Shown here: one piece after another, positions 45,261 to 54,573 of the stretch
How positions within the stretch are numbered: position 1 is the stretch's first letter
How the letters are laid out: every line of letters starts with the position of its first letter
DNA from: Rheum nobile
Lineage: Eukaryota > Streptophyta > Magnoliopsida > Caryophyllales > Polygonaceae
DNA length: 64,000 bases
NCBI GenBank assembly: GCA_027886185.1
Contig: WOAB01000568.1
Coordinates: forward strand, 12,904,501-12,968,500
Direction of reading: 5' to 3'
The notes under the pieces: model-generated
Seen by the model: only the letters and a program-made list of their open reading frames with translations
Told to the model about the DNA's origin: nothing
Database searches by the model: none
Position numbers and translations under genes: made by a program

Positions 45261-46222
45261 TGGATTTTATCATAGGGTTGCCTATGTCTCGGCGTGACAG
45301 AGATTGCATCTTCGTGGTAGTCGACAGGTTCTCAAAGATGACACATTTTATTGCCTGCAAAAACACCAACAATGCTACGGACATCGCTGGATTGTTTTTT
45401 GAGCATGTGGTGCGTTTGCATGGTGTCCCTAAAACTATTGTTAGTGATAGGGATACCAAATTTGTGGGCCATTTTTGGAGAACCTTGTGGGGAAAGCTAG
45501 ACACTAACCTTTTATTTTCTACTAGCTATCACCCACAGACGGATGGTCAGACGGAGGTGACCAACCGTACCTTGGGAGGCCTCCTTCGGACGGTTCTCAA
45601 GGCCAACCTACGCAAGTGGGAGGACTTACTTGCTACTGTTGAGTTTTCCTATAACAGGTCCAGGCACACTGCGACGAAGCTGACTCCTTTCGAGGTCGTG
45701 TATGGAAGGAACCCGATCACGCCGCTGGACATGGTGCCCTACCCGCTGAAGGACGAGGAGAACATTACTGCTAGCAAGTTGGCTGAGCACCTTCAGGAGC
45801 TCCATAGTAGGACGCGCACTCAGCTGGAGCGGCACACAGATCAGTACTCAGCCCAGAAGAACAAGGGCAGACGACGTGTGGTCTTCGCCCCAGGCGACTT
45901 GGTTTGGCTTCACTTGCGGAAGGAGCGATTCCCTTCCAGACGCAAGTCTAAGCTCGACCAACGGGGTGATGGACCTTTTAGAGTCGTCAAGGCCATCGGT
46001 GACAACGCCTATCAGCTCGAGCTCCCGGACAAGTATGGGGTGCATCCGACGTTCAACGTCGCCGACTTAGCCCCGTATGTTGAGCCCGAGTATGATGAGG
46101 GTGAAGCGGGGACGCTTCACACTCAAATGGGGGAGGGTGATGTGACCCTGCCCTCCATGTCAGCTACAGAGGAGGAAGACGCCGTGAGACTTCCGCCTAC
46201 AGGCCCCATTACTCGCTCCTAG
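45257..46222 (+). CDS. pol: E7 integrase catalytic core and C-terminus, open frame
   Basis: 321 codons without a stop. Catalytic triad D3 (MDFI), D64 (IVSDRD) and E100 (DGQTEV), with 35 residues between D64 and E100, as in DD35E integrases. The C-terminal part has GDLVWLHLRKERFPSRRKSK, then FRVVKAIGDNAYQLELP and FNVADLAPYVEPE. No chromodomain is present. The frame reads 82 bp into the 3' LTR (GEGDVTLPSM... GPITRS) and stops at TAG 46220-46222, which are the first bases of the MITE. The ATG used as start is internal to the original polyprotein. The domain is open, but the polyprotein frame before it is broken. Confidence 0.85.
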   Translation: MMDFIIGLPMSRRDRDCIFVVVDRFSKMTHFIACKNTNNATDIAGLFFEHVVRLHGVPKTIVSDRDTKFVGHFWRTLWGKLDTNLLFSTSYHPQTDGQTEVTNRTLGGLLRTVLKANLRKWEDLLATVEFSYNRSRHTATKLTPFEVVYGRNPITPLDMVPYPLKDEENITASKLAEHLQELHSRTRTQLERHTDQYSAQKNKGRRRVVFAPGDLVWLHLRKERFPSRRKSKLDQRGDGPFRVVKAIGDNAYQLELPDKYGVHPTFNVADLAPYVEPEYDEGEAGTLHTQMGEGDVTLPSMSATEEEDAVRLPPTGPITRS

Positions 46223-47386
46223 ACCTGAGCAAACGCGGGCCGGCCGGCCCGCCCGCTAAATAATACGGGCCTGGACAAGGGTTTCAGCCCGAACGGGCCG
46301 GTTGGCCCGGCCCGTTCGGGCTGGCGGGCGGGGCCCGGTAACATGGCCAAGCCCGTACGGGCCGCTCGGCCCGGCCCGTGGCTCATATAGAATTTTAATT
46401 ATATAAAAATATATTTAAAAAATAAATCTAACCTAAAAATATACATTAAAAATAATAATTTAACGGGCTGGCTCGGCCCGACCCGTCAAATACAAAAAAA
46501 AACTAAAAAAATACATTAAAAAATTAATTTAAAAAAAGGTTGTATGCCTTGCGGGCTACCTGTGGGTCGGCCCAGCCCGGACTTCCGGGCGGGCACAGTT
46601 ACCACCTTGGGCCCGACAAACAGGCCCGGCCCCGCAAAAATGGGCTCAAAAAATGACACGGGCCCGGCCCGGGCCAGTGTTTGATCAGGTCTACTCGCTC
46701 CAGAGCGAAGAGTGTACAGGCAGTGACACAATCATTGGTGACCAGACTTGTAGCCAGTCATGACCAGATCTCTACAGTGCCCGAGCTTTTGTGTCTCATC
46801 AGCTTAGCCGTGACTGACTCCTCTATAGCTGTAGATATTCCGAACTAGTTTTAGTCGACTTTCTATTTTAGGATGTCTTTATATTTCTAGTTCATACTAT
46901 CTTTATTTAGTAGTTTCTAGTTCTGGAGTGGTTTCCATGTATGTTGAATGGGCCGCCAAAGTAGGAACTCTTGTATTTCATTTCATTTTACGTCAATTTC
47001 AAGCCTAAGTTCAAGTCGAGTTACTCCTTAACCCCGGGCCCCGACGTCATCAATTAACGCGTTTCTAAGTTGAATTATCCTGGCGCGTTAATTATCTACC
47101 TGATACACTTCCGCGATACAAGAGTAACCCTAACCCTAATCAGCCTTACGGCCGCCGCCCCTCACACCACCTTCACGCCACCCGTCTTGCGTCAGAACCC
47201 TAATTCCGCCGCGCCTCCCTCTCTCTCCGCCGCGCCTCCAGGAGTCTGCCGGTTTCCAAGGGGTTTCCGAAACCCTACAGCCCGCCGCCACCTCCATTCA
47301 TTTTCCGAAGAGTTGCTACGCCCTACTACGCGTTCATCGGATCCTTGACAACAACTTGTAGTCTTCCGTCGGGCAAGGTTACATCA
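46138..47386 (+). mobile_element. E7 3' LTR interrupted by a MITE
   Basis: Starts TGATGTGACCCTGCC after a GGGGGAGGG purine tract and ends GGTTACATCA. Length without the MITE and its extra target copy is 767 bp. Confidence 0.85.
46220..46693. mobile_element. hAT-type MITE (474 bp) in the E7 LTR
   Basis: Terminal inverted repeat TAGACCTGA(G/T)CAAAC at both ends and a perfect 8-bp target duplication CTCGCTCC at 46212-46219 and 46694-46701. An 8-bp duplication is characteristic of the hAT superfamily. The ends are rich in GGCCCG words, the centre (46390-46540) is AT-rich, and no ORF is present. Because it starts with TAG, it also truncates the integrase tail. Confidence 0.93.
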
Positions 47387-47797
47387 CATCACTCCAGCTT
47401 GACACGCGTCTTCCCACTTCGCCGGTCCAATCAATGCCTTACACCTCCTTGTCGACGTCTGCCACAGGATGAGCCGTGAGGTGACACGTGTCCCTGCATG
47501 TCGACTAAGCAGAAGCATGACTCTTCGCCTATAAATAGCTCAACACCCCTAAGAAACCGGGGTCGAGAAAAAGGAAAAAACAGTTCCACGAGGTTGTTTT
47601 AGATCTTTTCAAGATGTGTGATGATTCTCGTGTAATTGTAAAAAGAGTGGAAAGTTTTGTGTTCGTCGTTTATAATACACCGCGTCCTTTGATTGAGTTT
47701 GTTTTTCTATGTTAAGAGTGATTCATCGCGTTCATTTAGGATCAAGTTTTGTATAGCTTTACACACTTTACCTACTTAGATAACGTGAGAATCATCA
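47387..47797 (+). mobile_element. E1 3' LTR, right 411 bp
   Basis: Matches 5840-6250 of the 5' LTR at equal length with scattered substitutions. The left part was lost with the E6/E7 deletion. AGTGT at 47798-47802 is the right-hand target copy of E1. Confidence 0.93.
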
Positions 47798-47802
47798 AGT
47801 GT

Positions 47803-49261
47803 CATCAAAATAAAACTCTCACGAACTAGTATTGATGACACTTCAATGTGTCAACAAACTCAAATATATCATCAAAACGAGAAATATCATTAAAATGAGA
47901 AGTGCTATTAAAATCGAAAAATTGTCATCAACATAAATTGTCATCAACGAGAAACTATCATCACACAAAATTGTTATTACGCGAACACTGGAAATACAAA
48001 TGCCTATCCGCTTAAGAGACTATTTAGCAAATTCACCCTTTTTTTTATTCATTTCTTTGGTACAAGAAGTTTTATTTTTTTGTTGCTTCACTAAAACGAT
48101 TCGAGGGGGCAGAAATTCAAAACGTAGCCTTGGATTATTGGGTGTGAACGAGAATTACTTAAAAGACTAGCCTCAAAGTCAGCGGGTTTGGCCACAACTT
48201 GGTCACCTTGTTAATTAGATAGTGGACCACATTATTTAGCTATGAATTGAGATTTTCTACCGGCAAATTGTTGAATATAGCCTAACTTTTAAAGTTGGGG
48301 AAATAGCCTTAACTTTTTTTTTTTGATCGCCTAGTTCGATCGATCAAAGTCGCTCTACGTTCAGACCGAGTTATTGTTGGCACATAAAGTGGTAAACCCC
48401 TCTCAACATCAGTGTCTCCATACACGCCTCCAGCAAAAATCGAATTCGAGACCTCTGGATAGAACGCTTAAGAAAGCCTAATGTCAAACCACTAGACCGA
48501 CTGAATGTTGGTGAAATAGCCTCAACTTTGAAGTGAGTTGCAAACATAATAGTTCGACAATTGCCAATGACCGATTATAATATTTTCGATGTTAATACAT
48601 ACTAATGTGATGTGGCTGATGATTCGTCAAGACCAATAATGTATAATATCAATGTTAATCACAGTGTTATGTTGGCGTCAATAATAAACTCATCCTTCGC
48701 CGATGCTTAGGCAAATGTTCGTAACCTATTCCATAGTAAGAGCTATTCAAGTATTGAAACCGAAGGTCAAAAATCAAAATCAAAAAATCAAAATCACTCA
48801 TTAAGTTACGAACTATAGAAAATCACCACTTAAACGGATATATGCTCAAAAGTCAAAACCACTTGTTAGATCGACATTTTCTTGAAGCTCAGCTATAATA
48901 TACTTGATATGTAAATCAGGCCGGTCAAGACATGTTTAAGTTCGGTTGAGCATTGGTAATTCTAAATATCGGTCAAGTCAAATCATTATAGATCAACGGA
49001 TGGTTCAAATTAATTCAACGGGTCATGAATGTCTTTTTTTAATAAAAACTCCGTTTATGATTAAAATGATATGAAATAGAGAAAAAAAATGTCAAAATAA
49101 AAATAAAAATTACTTATAAAAATTAAAATTCAACGGGTCACGAATATAATTTATTTATAAATTTTACCTGATAACCCTGAGGTTTGATGTAATTTGTAAG
49201 GTGTACCAAAATTTGATATAATTCGCATGCAACTTTGAGGTTTGACATAATTCGCGTGATA
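47803..49261. other. Interior of the palindrome-array element, no gene
   Basis: 47803-47990 continues the GTGTCATCAAAA units of about 18 bp that were cut at 5541. After that the sequence is AT-rich with no convincing ORF, apart from a SINE at 48316-48507. It may be the inside of a non-autonomous DNA element running from about 5395 to 49750. Confidence 0.5.
48316..48507 (-). mobile_element. S1: tRNA-derived SINE
   Basis: On the minus strand the 5' part has GGTCTAGTGGTTTGA (A-box like) and GGTCTCGAATTCGA (B-box like), and the 3' end is a poly-A tract (plus-strand T run at 48316-48324). It is flanked by a 21-bp target duplication with two mismatches (48295-48315 and 48508-48528, core GAAATAGCC). 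This is a well-defined SINE insertion about 190 bp long. Confidence 0.85.
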
Positions 49262-49685
49262 ACTCTAATTTATGACATATTGAAAGTATCACCAACTAGT
49301 GTTAATGACACTTCGAAACAAGAAGCGTAATCAAAACTAGAATTGTTATCAAAATGAAAAGTGTCATAAACTCGAAAAGTGTCATCAAAACGAGAAGTGT
49401 CATCAAAATGAGAAATTGCCATCAAATCGAGAAATGTCATCAAAACGAGAAGTATGCAAACATTTTATCTAGTGTTGGTGAAATTTTGGAATTGTCACCA
49501 ACTAGTGTTGGTGACAACACGAATCATCACCAACTAGTTTGGTGACAACTCAAATCGTCACCAACTAGTTTGGGTCATAACTCAAATCGTCATCAACTAG
49601 TTTCAGTGACAATTCATCACCAACTAATTTTGTTGACAATTCGAATCGTCACCGGCTAGTTTCGGTGACAACTCGAGGTCATTGA
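49262..49685. repeat. Right arrays of the palindrome-array element
   Basis: 49330-49450 has units GTGTCATCAAAACGAGAA of about 18 bp; 49490-49680 has about six units near 32 bp, each a near-palindrome with arms GTCACCAAC and GTTGGTGAC in the best copy. The 18-bp and ~32-bp unit types are the same as at 5395-5541 and 47803-47990. Confidence 0.8.
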
Positions 49686-49740
49686 ATGCTAACATTTAAA
49701 GACAAAATCAAAGGCTTAAATGGGCCCAAAGGTATAGTTT

Positions 49741-49750
49741 GCATGTAGTG
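49741..49750. other. Possible CACTA-type terminus
   Basis: GCATGTAGTG ends the array element; its complement begins CACTACATGC. Plant CACTA elements start CACTA and carry subterminal arrays. The matching left terminus was not found, so this is a weak call. Confidence 0.3.
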
Positions 49751-49754
49751 TTAG

Positions 49755-50311
49755 TGATGCGACCCGACATCGACTCAAGCCGGGCTCCGACGAGCCTGAG
49801 ACGCCCAAGACCATGGCATCCTCCTTGGTTGAAGACTTAGTCTAGTTTAGCCATTTTATGTTATTTCCCGTTTTAGTATGTTTCCCGTTTTAGCATTTTC
49901 ATTTCAGTCATTTCTATTTCGGGCGTGTGTCCATTCTTGTAGAGTGGGCTAGCCCATTAGCCTATTGCGAGGCCCAAGCCCATTAGGGTTGGCTGAGCCA
50001 TGTGCCTTTAAATACGCTTCATTGTATTCCTTTCAAAGCATGTTCAATTTAACCCAAGTAAAGTACGAGTCGAGTTTTCCTCCTTCTTCGGGTTCGGACG
50101 TCAAACACAATCTATCTTCGCATCTCCCTTTATCCGTAGATCGTCGCTTCGAGCGTCTCGCCCCTCCCTCTCCCTAAAGTGAGCACTAGAGACCCGCGAA
50201 CCATCACCTAGGTGGTTCGTACTTATCCCGGTTACCGACGGAGAAGGATCCACAGCCGCTCATGCCTAGATCGGACCGCCCTTGCGCTTCGAGCCACCTC
50301 GGAATGCATCA
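49755..50311 (+). mobile_element. E8 5' LTR
   Basis: Starts TGATGCGACCC, ends GGAATGCATCA. Possible TATA box TTTAAATA near 50007-50014. Confidence 0.92.
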
Positions 50312-50312
50312 A

Positions 50313-50328
50313 TTGATATCAGAGCCCA
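50313..50328 (+). other. E8 primer binding site
   Basis: TTGATATCAGAGCCCA resembles the initiator-Met type complement TGGTATCAGAGC with one mismatch. Confidence 0.65.
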
Positions 50329-50370
50329 GACGGCTTGCAGCGTGCCTCTCTTCTCCGGCAACTCCAGACT

Positions 50371-52751
50371 TGTAATACCCCTCATTTTAATAAAGAGTAT
50401 TTTGATAATTTTCCTAACTCCCGTATCACAAACCGGATTAATTTCAGAGAAGTTCAGACACTCTGTAATTTGTTTGATTTCTGTAATTTTTTCCTGAGTG
50501 GTATAAAATACATTCGACGTATTTTCGGGGCTTAGAATACTCATTCGGGTGCAAAGATGTTAACCGAGTACGAATATATTTAACCCGGGGTTAAAAACTC
50601 ATACCCGTACTTAACCCAGACAAAAGAGGACAAAAGGGCCCAGATTTGGCCTTGACCGCACCCCGCGGTGAAGGCCAATTCTGTAAGGCGGTCTGGGGAG
50701 GCTCGCCACACCCGTGGTGAGGCCACCGCACCCCACTGTGCCATGATGATTTTCTGCGACGCCAGACTTCAATCGCTGCAATTTCACCCTCTTCGGCTCT
50801 GCAGCATCGGTGGACGTCCCATCCTGTCTATAGGCGCCTACCATGACCAACCTACTTGCTTGAGCTCCTTGCTTGGGCCTATAAAATGGAGGATCTGGAG
50901 AGGAGATTAATGCACAGCTGAAGCAAGCTATCTCCCTCTCAAATCTCTCATCTCCATTTTCGCCGGAATTTCTTCAAGCTCGCCGGAGTTGTCACCGGAG
51001 CTTCCTTTGGTGTTATAAGTACTCTCAAAGTGGTGTTTAGAAGTCCAAAGGATTTAGAGATCGAATCCCATCCAAATCGAAGCCAAATGCATCGATCTAG
51101 GTGAGTTCTCGTCGTCGTCGTCTCGCCACCGCACCCGCAGTCAAGGCCGGCGCACCCGCGGTGGGCTGGGCTCGTGGTGTGGCTTTGGGTCTTGTGGTCT
51201 TGAGCGAGGCTTTGTTCCTTTGATTCCTTTTGTCTCTTCTTAGATTCGTATATTTGGTTATCGAATCTAACTTAGGATCTCGTTATGGGTTGTTCCGTAG
51301 GGATTTGTTACCCAAGATCTGTCCCTGCTTCGGACCCAGAAACTCGTCATCTCTAAGCTTTGTTCAAGCTTTCGTCTGATCTAAGGCAAGTGGCGGTTCG
51401 CTCTTGCTTATCATTCCATATTTCTATTAATTATCAATTGTTTAATTGTTAATTAAATTGGGATGAATTACTGGTTTCGTTGGGAACAGTTTTCTTAAAA
51501 TGATACGATTAAAAATGAATATTATAATAGGTTGTATATATTGCTAGAAACAACGCTATTATATCTGTTATTACTGTGATGGTATTGTTGTGGATTTTTA
51601 TGCAAACTTGAAATATAGTTAGCAGTGGATTTTATGTGCACTTGAGATATAGTTAGCACGAGTATTCGTAGGAGCGCTGCTTACCTTGAGAGGTAGCCGT
51701 TTCTTTATAACCCGGTGGATAGGATGTTCAAGCCCTAACACCGTTTCTCTAGTCATGACTATCCCCTATCCGAGTATAGGGGAGGTGCGCTTAGCCGGCG
51801 TCAAACCTTTAGGGATTTATTCCCGACTATATATCTCTATATCCTGAGGGATGAGATGATTATGATAAAATCTTATAACGTGAATATACGTTTTGGAATT
51901 AAATAAGATAAGTGCTGTTATGCACATAATTAATGAACCTTAGGGCGAGAAGTACAACTTGGAAACTCGTCCGGGACTTCGATTAGAGTAAGTCCACCTT
52001 CCAAATCTGAATTCGCATTGTGCAGTGAGGTTGGTCGTGGACCCAAATAGTCAAGTCAGTTTTAAAACGCTGGTGTGAATTATAATGTTCCCAAACATTG
52101 TCATACTTTCCGATAAGACTCAATTCGTTGGAGTCTTCGCTTCATATGTTTTCGTAAGACTCATTCTTTCAGAGTCCTTTCTCTTGATCATACATTTTCG
52201 TATTTTTTTAGTAGGAGTATGGTGGTTGACTATCGTCATCGACTTTTATTCGAGAAGCGATGAGTCTAACCTAATACGACAACTTAGAACCATTATGTTT
52301 AACCCTTGCATAGTCTTTCATTAGACTAACCAACCGGTTATATTCCCTTGCATGGTTGGCTGGTGTCATCCGTCTCATACGGCACATCAGATAAACTATA
52401 GTTCCATGACGGCTAGAAACGACGGTGAAGGCAGATGGAATTTTGAAGTGTTTTACCAAGGTTGAGATCCTAGGCATGTGATCGCTAGATCAAGACTTTT
52501 GTGTCATTTATTTTAAAAAGGACTTCCGCTGTATTAAACATGTCTTATGTTAAGACTACTCCATATTTCTGTTGTTTTTGGATTATGGATGTAACTCCAA
52601 TACTTTGATTTAATACGAAATGTTATGATATTTCGTATTATAAATGTTGTTTTATGTTTTTTATAAACTGGTTAAGCCTTGGGTGGCTTCAGATGTGGAA
52701 TCTGAGGTCACTGGCGGTAATGCTTTCAAGGAGATATTTGAGGGTGTTACA
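50371..52751 (+). mobile_element. Solo LTR (2381 bp) nested in E8
   Basis: Starts TGTAATACCC and ends GGTGTTACA. It is flanked by AGACT (50366-50370) and AGACC (52752-52756), a 5-bp target site with one mismatch. No internal region or second LTR is present, so it is the product of LTR-LTR recombination. It is homologous to 1-1972. TATA box TATAAAA at 50880-50886. CACCGCACCCGCGG-type words lie near 50652-50730 and 51124-51170. Confidence 0.9.
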
Positions 52752-52756
52752 AGACC

Positions 52757-53298
52757 CACTGCCGCGCCCATAGTCGAGCCCACCCGCCATAACCCCTTCC
52801 GCCACCACAAGAAATCCCCCTCGACTTCTGTCCCGATTTCTCCCAATTGTTTTCCTGTTTTCTTAAAATTTTCTTCTATATCCCTGTAGAGCATCTCGAT
52901 ACGAGTCCGGACATATAAGTTTCGCCCAAAACGGACATTGTTTGACCCCTCAAAAGGCCAATATACGAACCGTTCCCTGCTGCCCAAAACCTAGCCGCGA
53001 CCGCGGCCGCAACACCCGCGACCGCGACGGCTGTGTCCGCTACCTTCCCAGCCCCTTCCCTTTCCTTATCCGAGATCCCCAATATCTAGGCTTTCCAAAA
53101 TTTCTCCCCTACAAAATCTTCCCAAATCCCTACAAATCCGACTTTCTTTATCCATAGCCAACAAATCCCACAATTACCATATCCGAAATTTTGAATTTTG
53201 AATTTCAAAATTCAAATTCAAAATCTATCCCCTCCTTTCCTTAAACCGAACCCACAACTTAGCCCATGGCCCGACCCTAAGCCAGCCGCACCCACTCC
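52757..53298 (+). other. E8 leader after the solo LTR
   Basis: No ORF supported. Includes CCGCGACCGCGG and CCCGCGACCGCGAC (52995-53030) and short AATTTTGAATTT-type inverted words near 53190-53222. Confidence 0.5.
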
Positions 53299-54024
53299 AT
53301 GGCCCATTGGTACCCGTACTTCGAGCCCGACGAGTGGGACAACGACTCGTGGTTTGGTGGTGTGAGCCCATATGATACGGACCCGGATTAGATTCCACTG
53401 CCTCGCCTCCATGGACCCCCTCCATCGTTCCCACGACCCCACGCATACCAACCGCGATGCCGGACCCATGACAGAGGCTACGACCGGACCCAGTACCGCA
53501 CCCACGGCTTCGAAACGCGACACGATGCCCCCGTCTTGGAGCTCTCGACAGAGCAAAGGGAAATTCAGTCTCTCCGACGACAAGTGGCTCAACTCCAAGC
53601 CATGCAAAGAGTCGCCCATGCCGTGCCCGTGGTCACACCCGCTCCAGTGCCCAAAGCCGTGACCGCGGCCTCAACAACCGCGACCGCGGTTACAGCAGCC
53701 GCGACCGCGATTACAGCAGCCGCGACCGCGATTACAGCAGCCGCGACCGCGGCCCATACAGACGCGACCGCGGCTATACCAGTTGCTTCCTCTATGGTCC
53801 CCAGCACAGATGCGGCCCTTGTCTCACCCACTGGGGTGACCATTTCCGCACCCGATGCCGTGCCCACTCTTGGACCCGAGCCATACTTGGTCATCATGGA
53901 GGTTCCAAGAGTCGGACCCGAGCCCGACGTCGTATTTTTGCTGACCGCCGAATGCCGACTCTCCCTGGCCCCACCGAGCTCGAAGCGAGGATGCTTCGAA
54001 CCTAAAGGGGAGAGGATGATGTGA
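53299..54024 (+). pseudogene. E8 gag-like protein, one stop
   Basis: The frame runs from ATG 53299 (MAHWYPYFEPDEWDND) to TGA 54022 inside the 3' LTR, with one TAG at 53389. The N-terminus is rich in W, Y, P and R. A helix LSTEQREIQSLRRQVAQLQA (about 53539-53598) resembles the gag N-terminal helices of E2 and E5. An Ala/Thr low-complexity stretch (53680-53751) is encoded by 21-bp tandem units carrying GCGACCGCG. No capsid core or zinc knuckle. It may be a captured gag-N piece. Confidence 0.65.
53680..53751. repeat. 21-bp tandem repeat with GCGACCGCG core in E8
   Basis: Units at 53680, 53701 and 53722, plus a partial one at 53743. Each carries GCGACCGCG followed by a TTACAGCAGCC spacer, and keeps the reading frame (7 codons). 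Confidence 0.85.
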
Positions 54025-54573
54025 CCCGGCATCGACTCAAACCGGGCTCCGACGAGCCCGAGACGCCCAAGACCATGGCGTCCTCCTTGGTTGAAGACTT
54101 AGTCTAGTTTAGCCATTTTATGTTATTTCTCGTTTTAGTATGTTTCCCGTTTTAGCATTTCCATTTCAGTCATTTCTATTTCGGACGTGTGCCCACTCTT
54201 GTAGAGTGGGCTAGCCCATTAGCCTATTACGAGGCCCAAGCCCATTAGGGTTAGCCAAGCCATGTTCCTTTAAATAGGCTTCATTGTATTCCTTTCAAAG
54301 CACGTTCAATTTAACCCAAGTAAAATACGAGTCGAGTTTTCCTCCTTCTTCGGGTTCGGACGTCAAACACAATCTATCTTCGCATATCCCTTCATCCGTA
54401 GCTCGTCGCTTCGAGCGTCTCACCCCGCCCTCGCCCCAAAGTGAGCGCTAGAGACCCGCGAACCATCACCTAGGTGGTTTGTACTTATCCCGGTTATCGA
54501 CGGAGAAGGATCCACGGTCGCTCCTGCCTAGATCGGACCGCCCTTGCGCTTCGAGCCACCTCAGAACGCATCA
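54017..54573 (+). mobile_element. E8 3' LTR
   Basis: Starts TGATGTGACCC and ends GAACGCATCA. Same length as the 5' LTR, with scattered substitutions. Confidence 0.92.

Larger units (their letters stand above)
39951..47386 (+). mobile_element. E7: CRM-like Ty3/gypsy element without 5' LTR
   Basis: Leader, gag, zinc knuckle, protease, RT, RNase H, integrase and a 3' LTR (46138-47386) ending GGTTACATCA are present. CATCA (47387-47391) follows; the same CATCA lies at 5840 in E1's 5' LTR, so E7 inserted in E1's 3' LTR. The 5' LTR, primer site, left target copy, E1's purine tract and 298 bp of its LTR are all absent, indicating a deletion that joined E6 to the E7 leader. It is the best-preserved CRM-like pol here, but the gag-RT frame has about ten stops. 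Confidence 0.88.
5542..47797 (+). mobile_element. E1: 42-kb nested Tat-lineage Ty3/gypsy retrotransposon
   Basis: Seen: LTR start TGATAGTGCG at 5542, LTR end GAATCATCA at 47797, and a perfect 5-bp target duplication AGTGT at 5537-5541 and 47798-47802. The internal order is gag, protease, RT, RNase H, second RNase H, integrase, 58-bp tandem repeats and an antisense ORF. The second, archaeal-type RNase H and the antisense ORF are hallmarks of the Tat lineage (Ogre, Retand, RIRE2, Grande relatives). The element is cut by E2, E3, E5, E4 and E7; its reading frame rejoins cleanly across E2 and E3 once one duplication copy is removed. It is inactive: there are many stops, part of RT is deleted, and the left 298 bp of the 3' LTR is gone. 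Confidence 0.92.
49755..54573 (+). mobile_element. E8: short LTR retroelement coding only a gag-like protein
   Basis: Seen: two 557-bp LTRs (49755-50311, 54017-54573), perfect target duplication GTTAG (49750-49754, 54574-54578), primer site after the first LTR and purine tract AAAGGGGAGAGGA before the second. Without the nested solo LTR it is about 2.4 kb. Its one ORF (53299-54024) has a gag-N-like helix but no capsid, RT or integrase. It is non-autonomous, and its LTR start TGATG(C/T)GACCC recalls the E2/E7 family. Confidence 0.92.

Noticed and set aside
44911..45504. Minus-strand frame of 197 residues
   Set aside because: It lies opposite E7 integrase, which has the HHCC domain and catalytic residues in the plus-strand frames.
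48316..48507. A tRNA gene
   Set aside because: Only degenerate A- and B-box similarity, no cloverleaf, a poly-A tail and long target duplications; it is a SINE.
53589..54032. Minus-strand Ala/Val-rich frame
   Set aside because: It is the complement of the low-complexity part of the E8 ORF and of the LTR start; no independent evidence.
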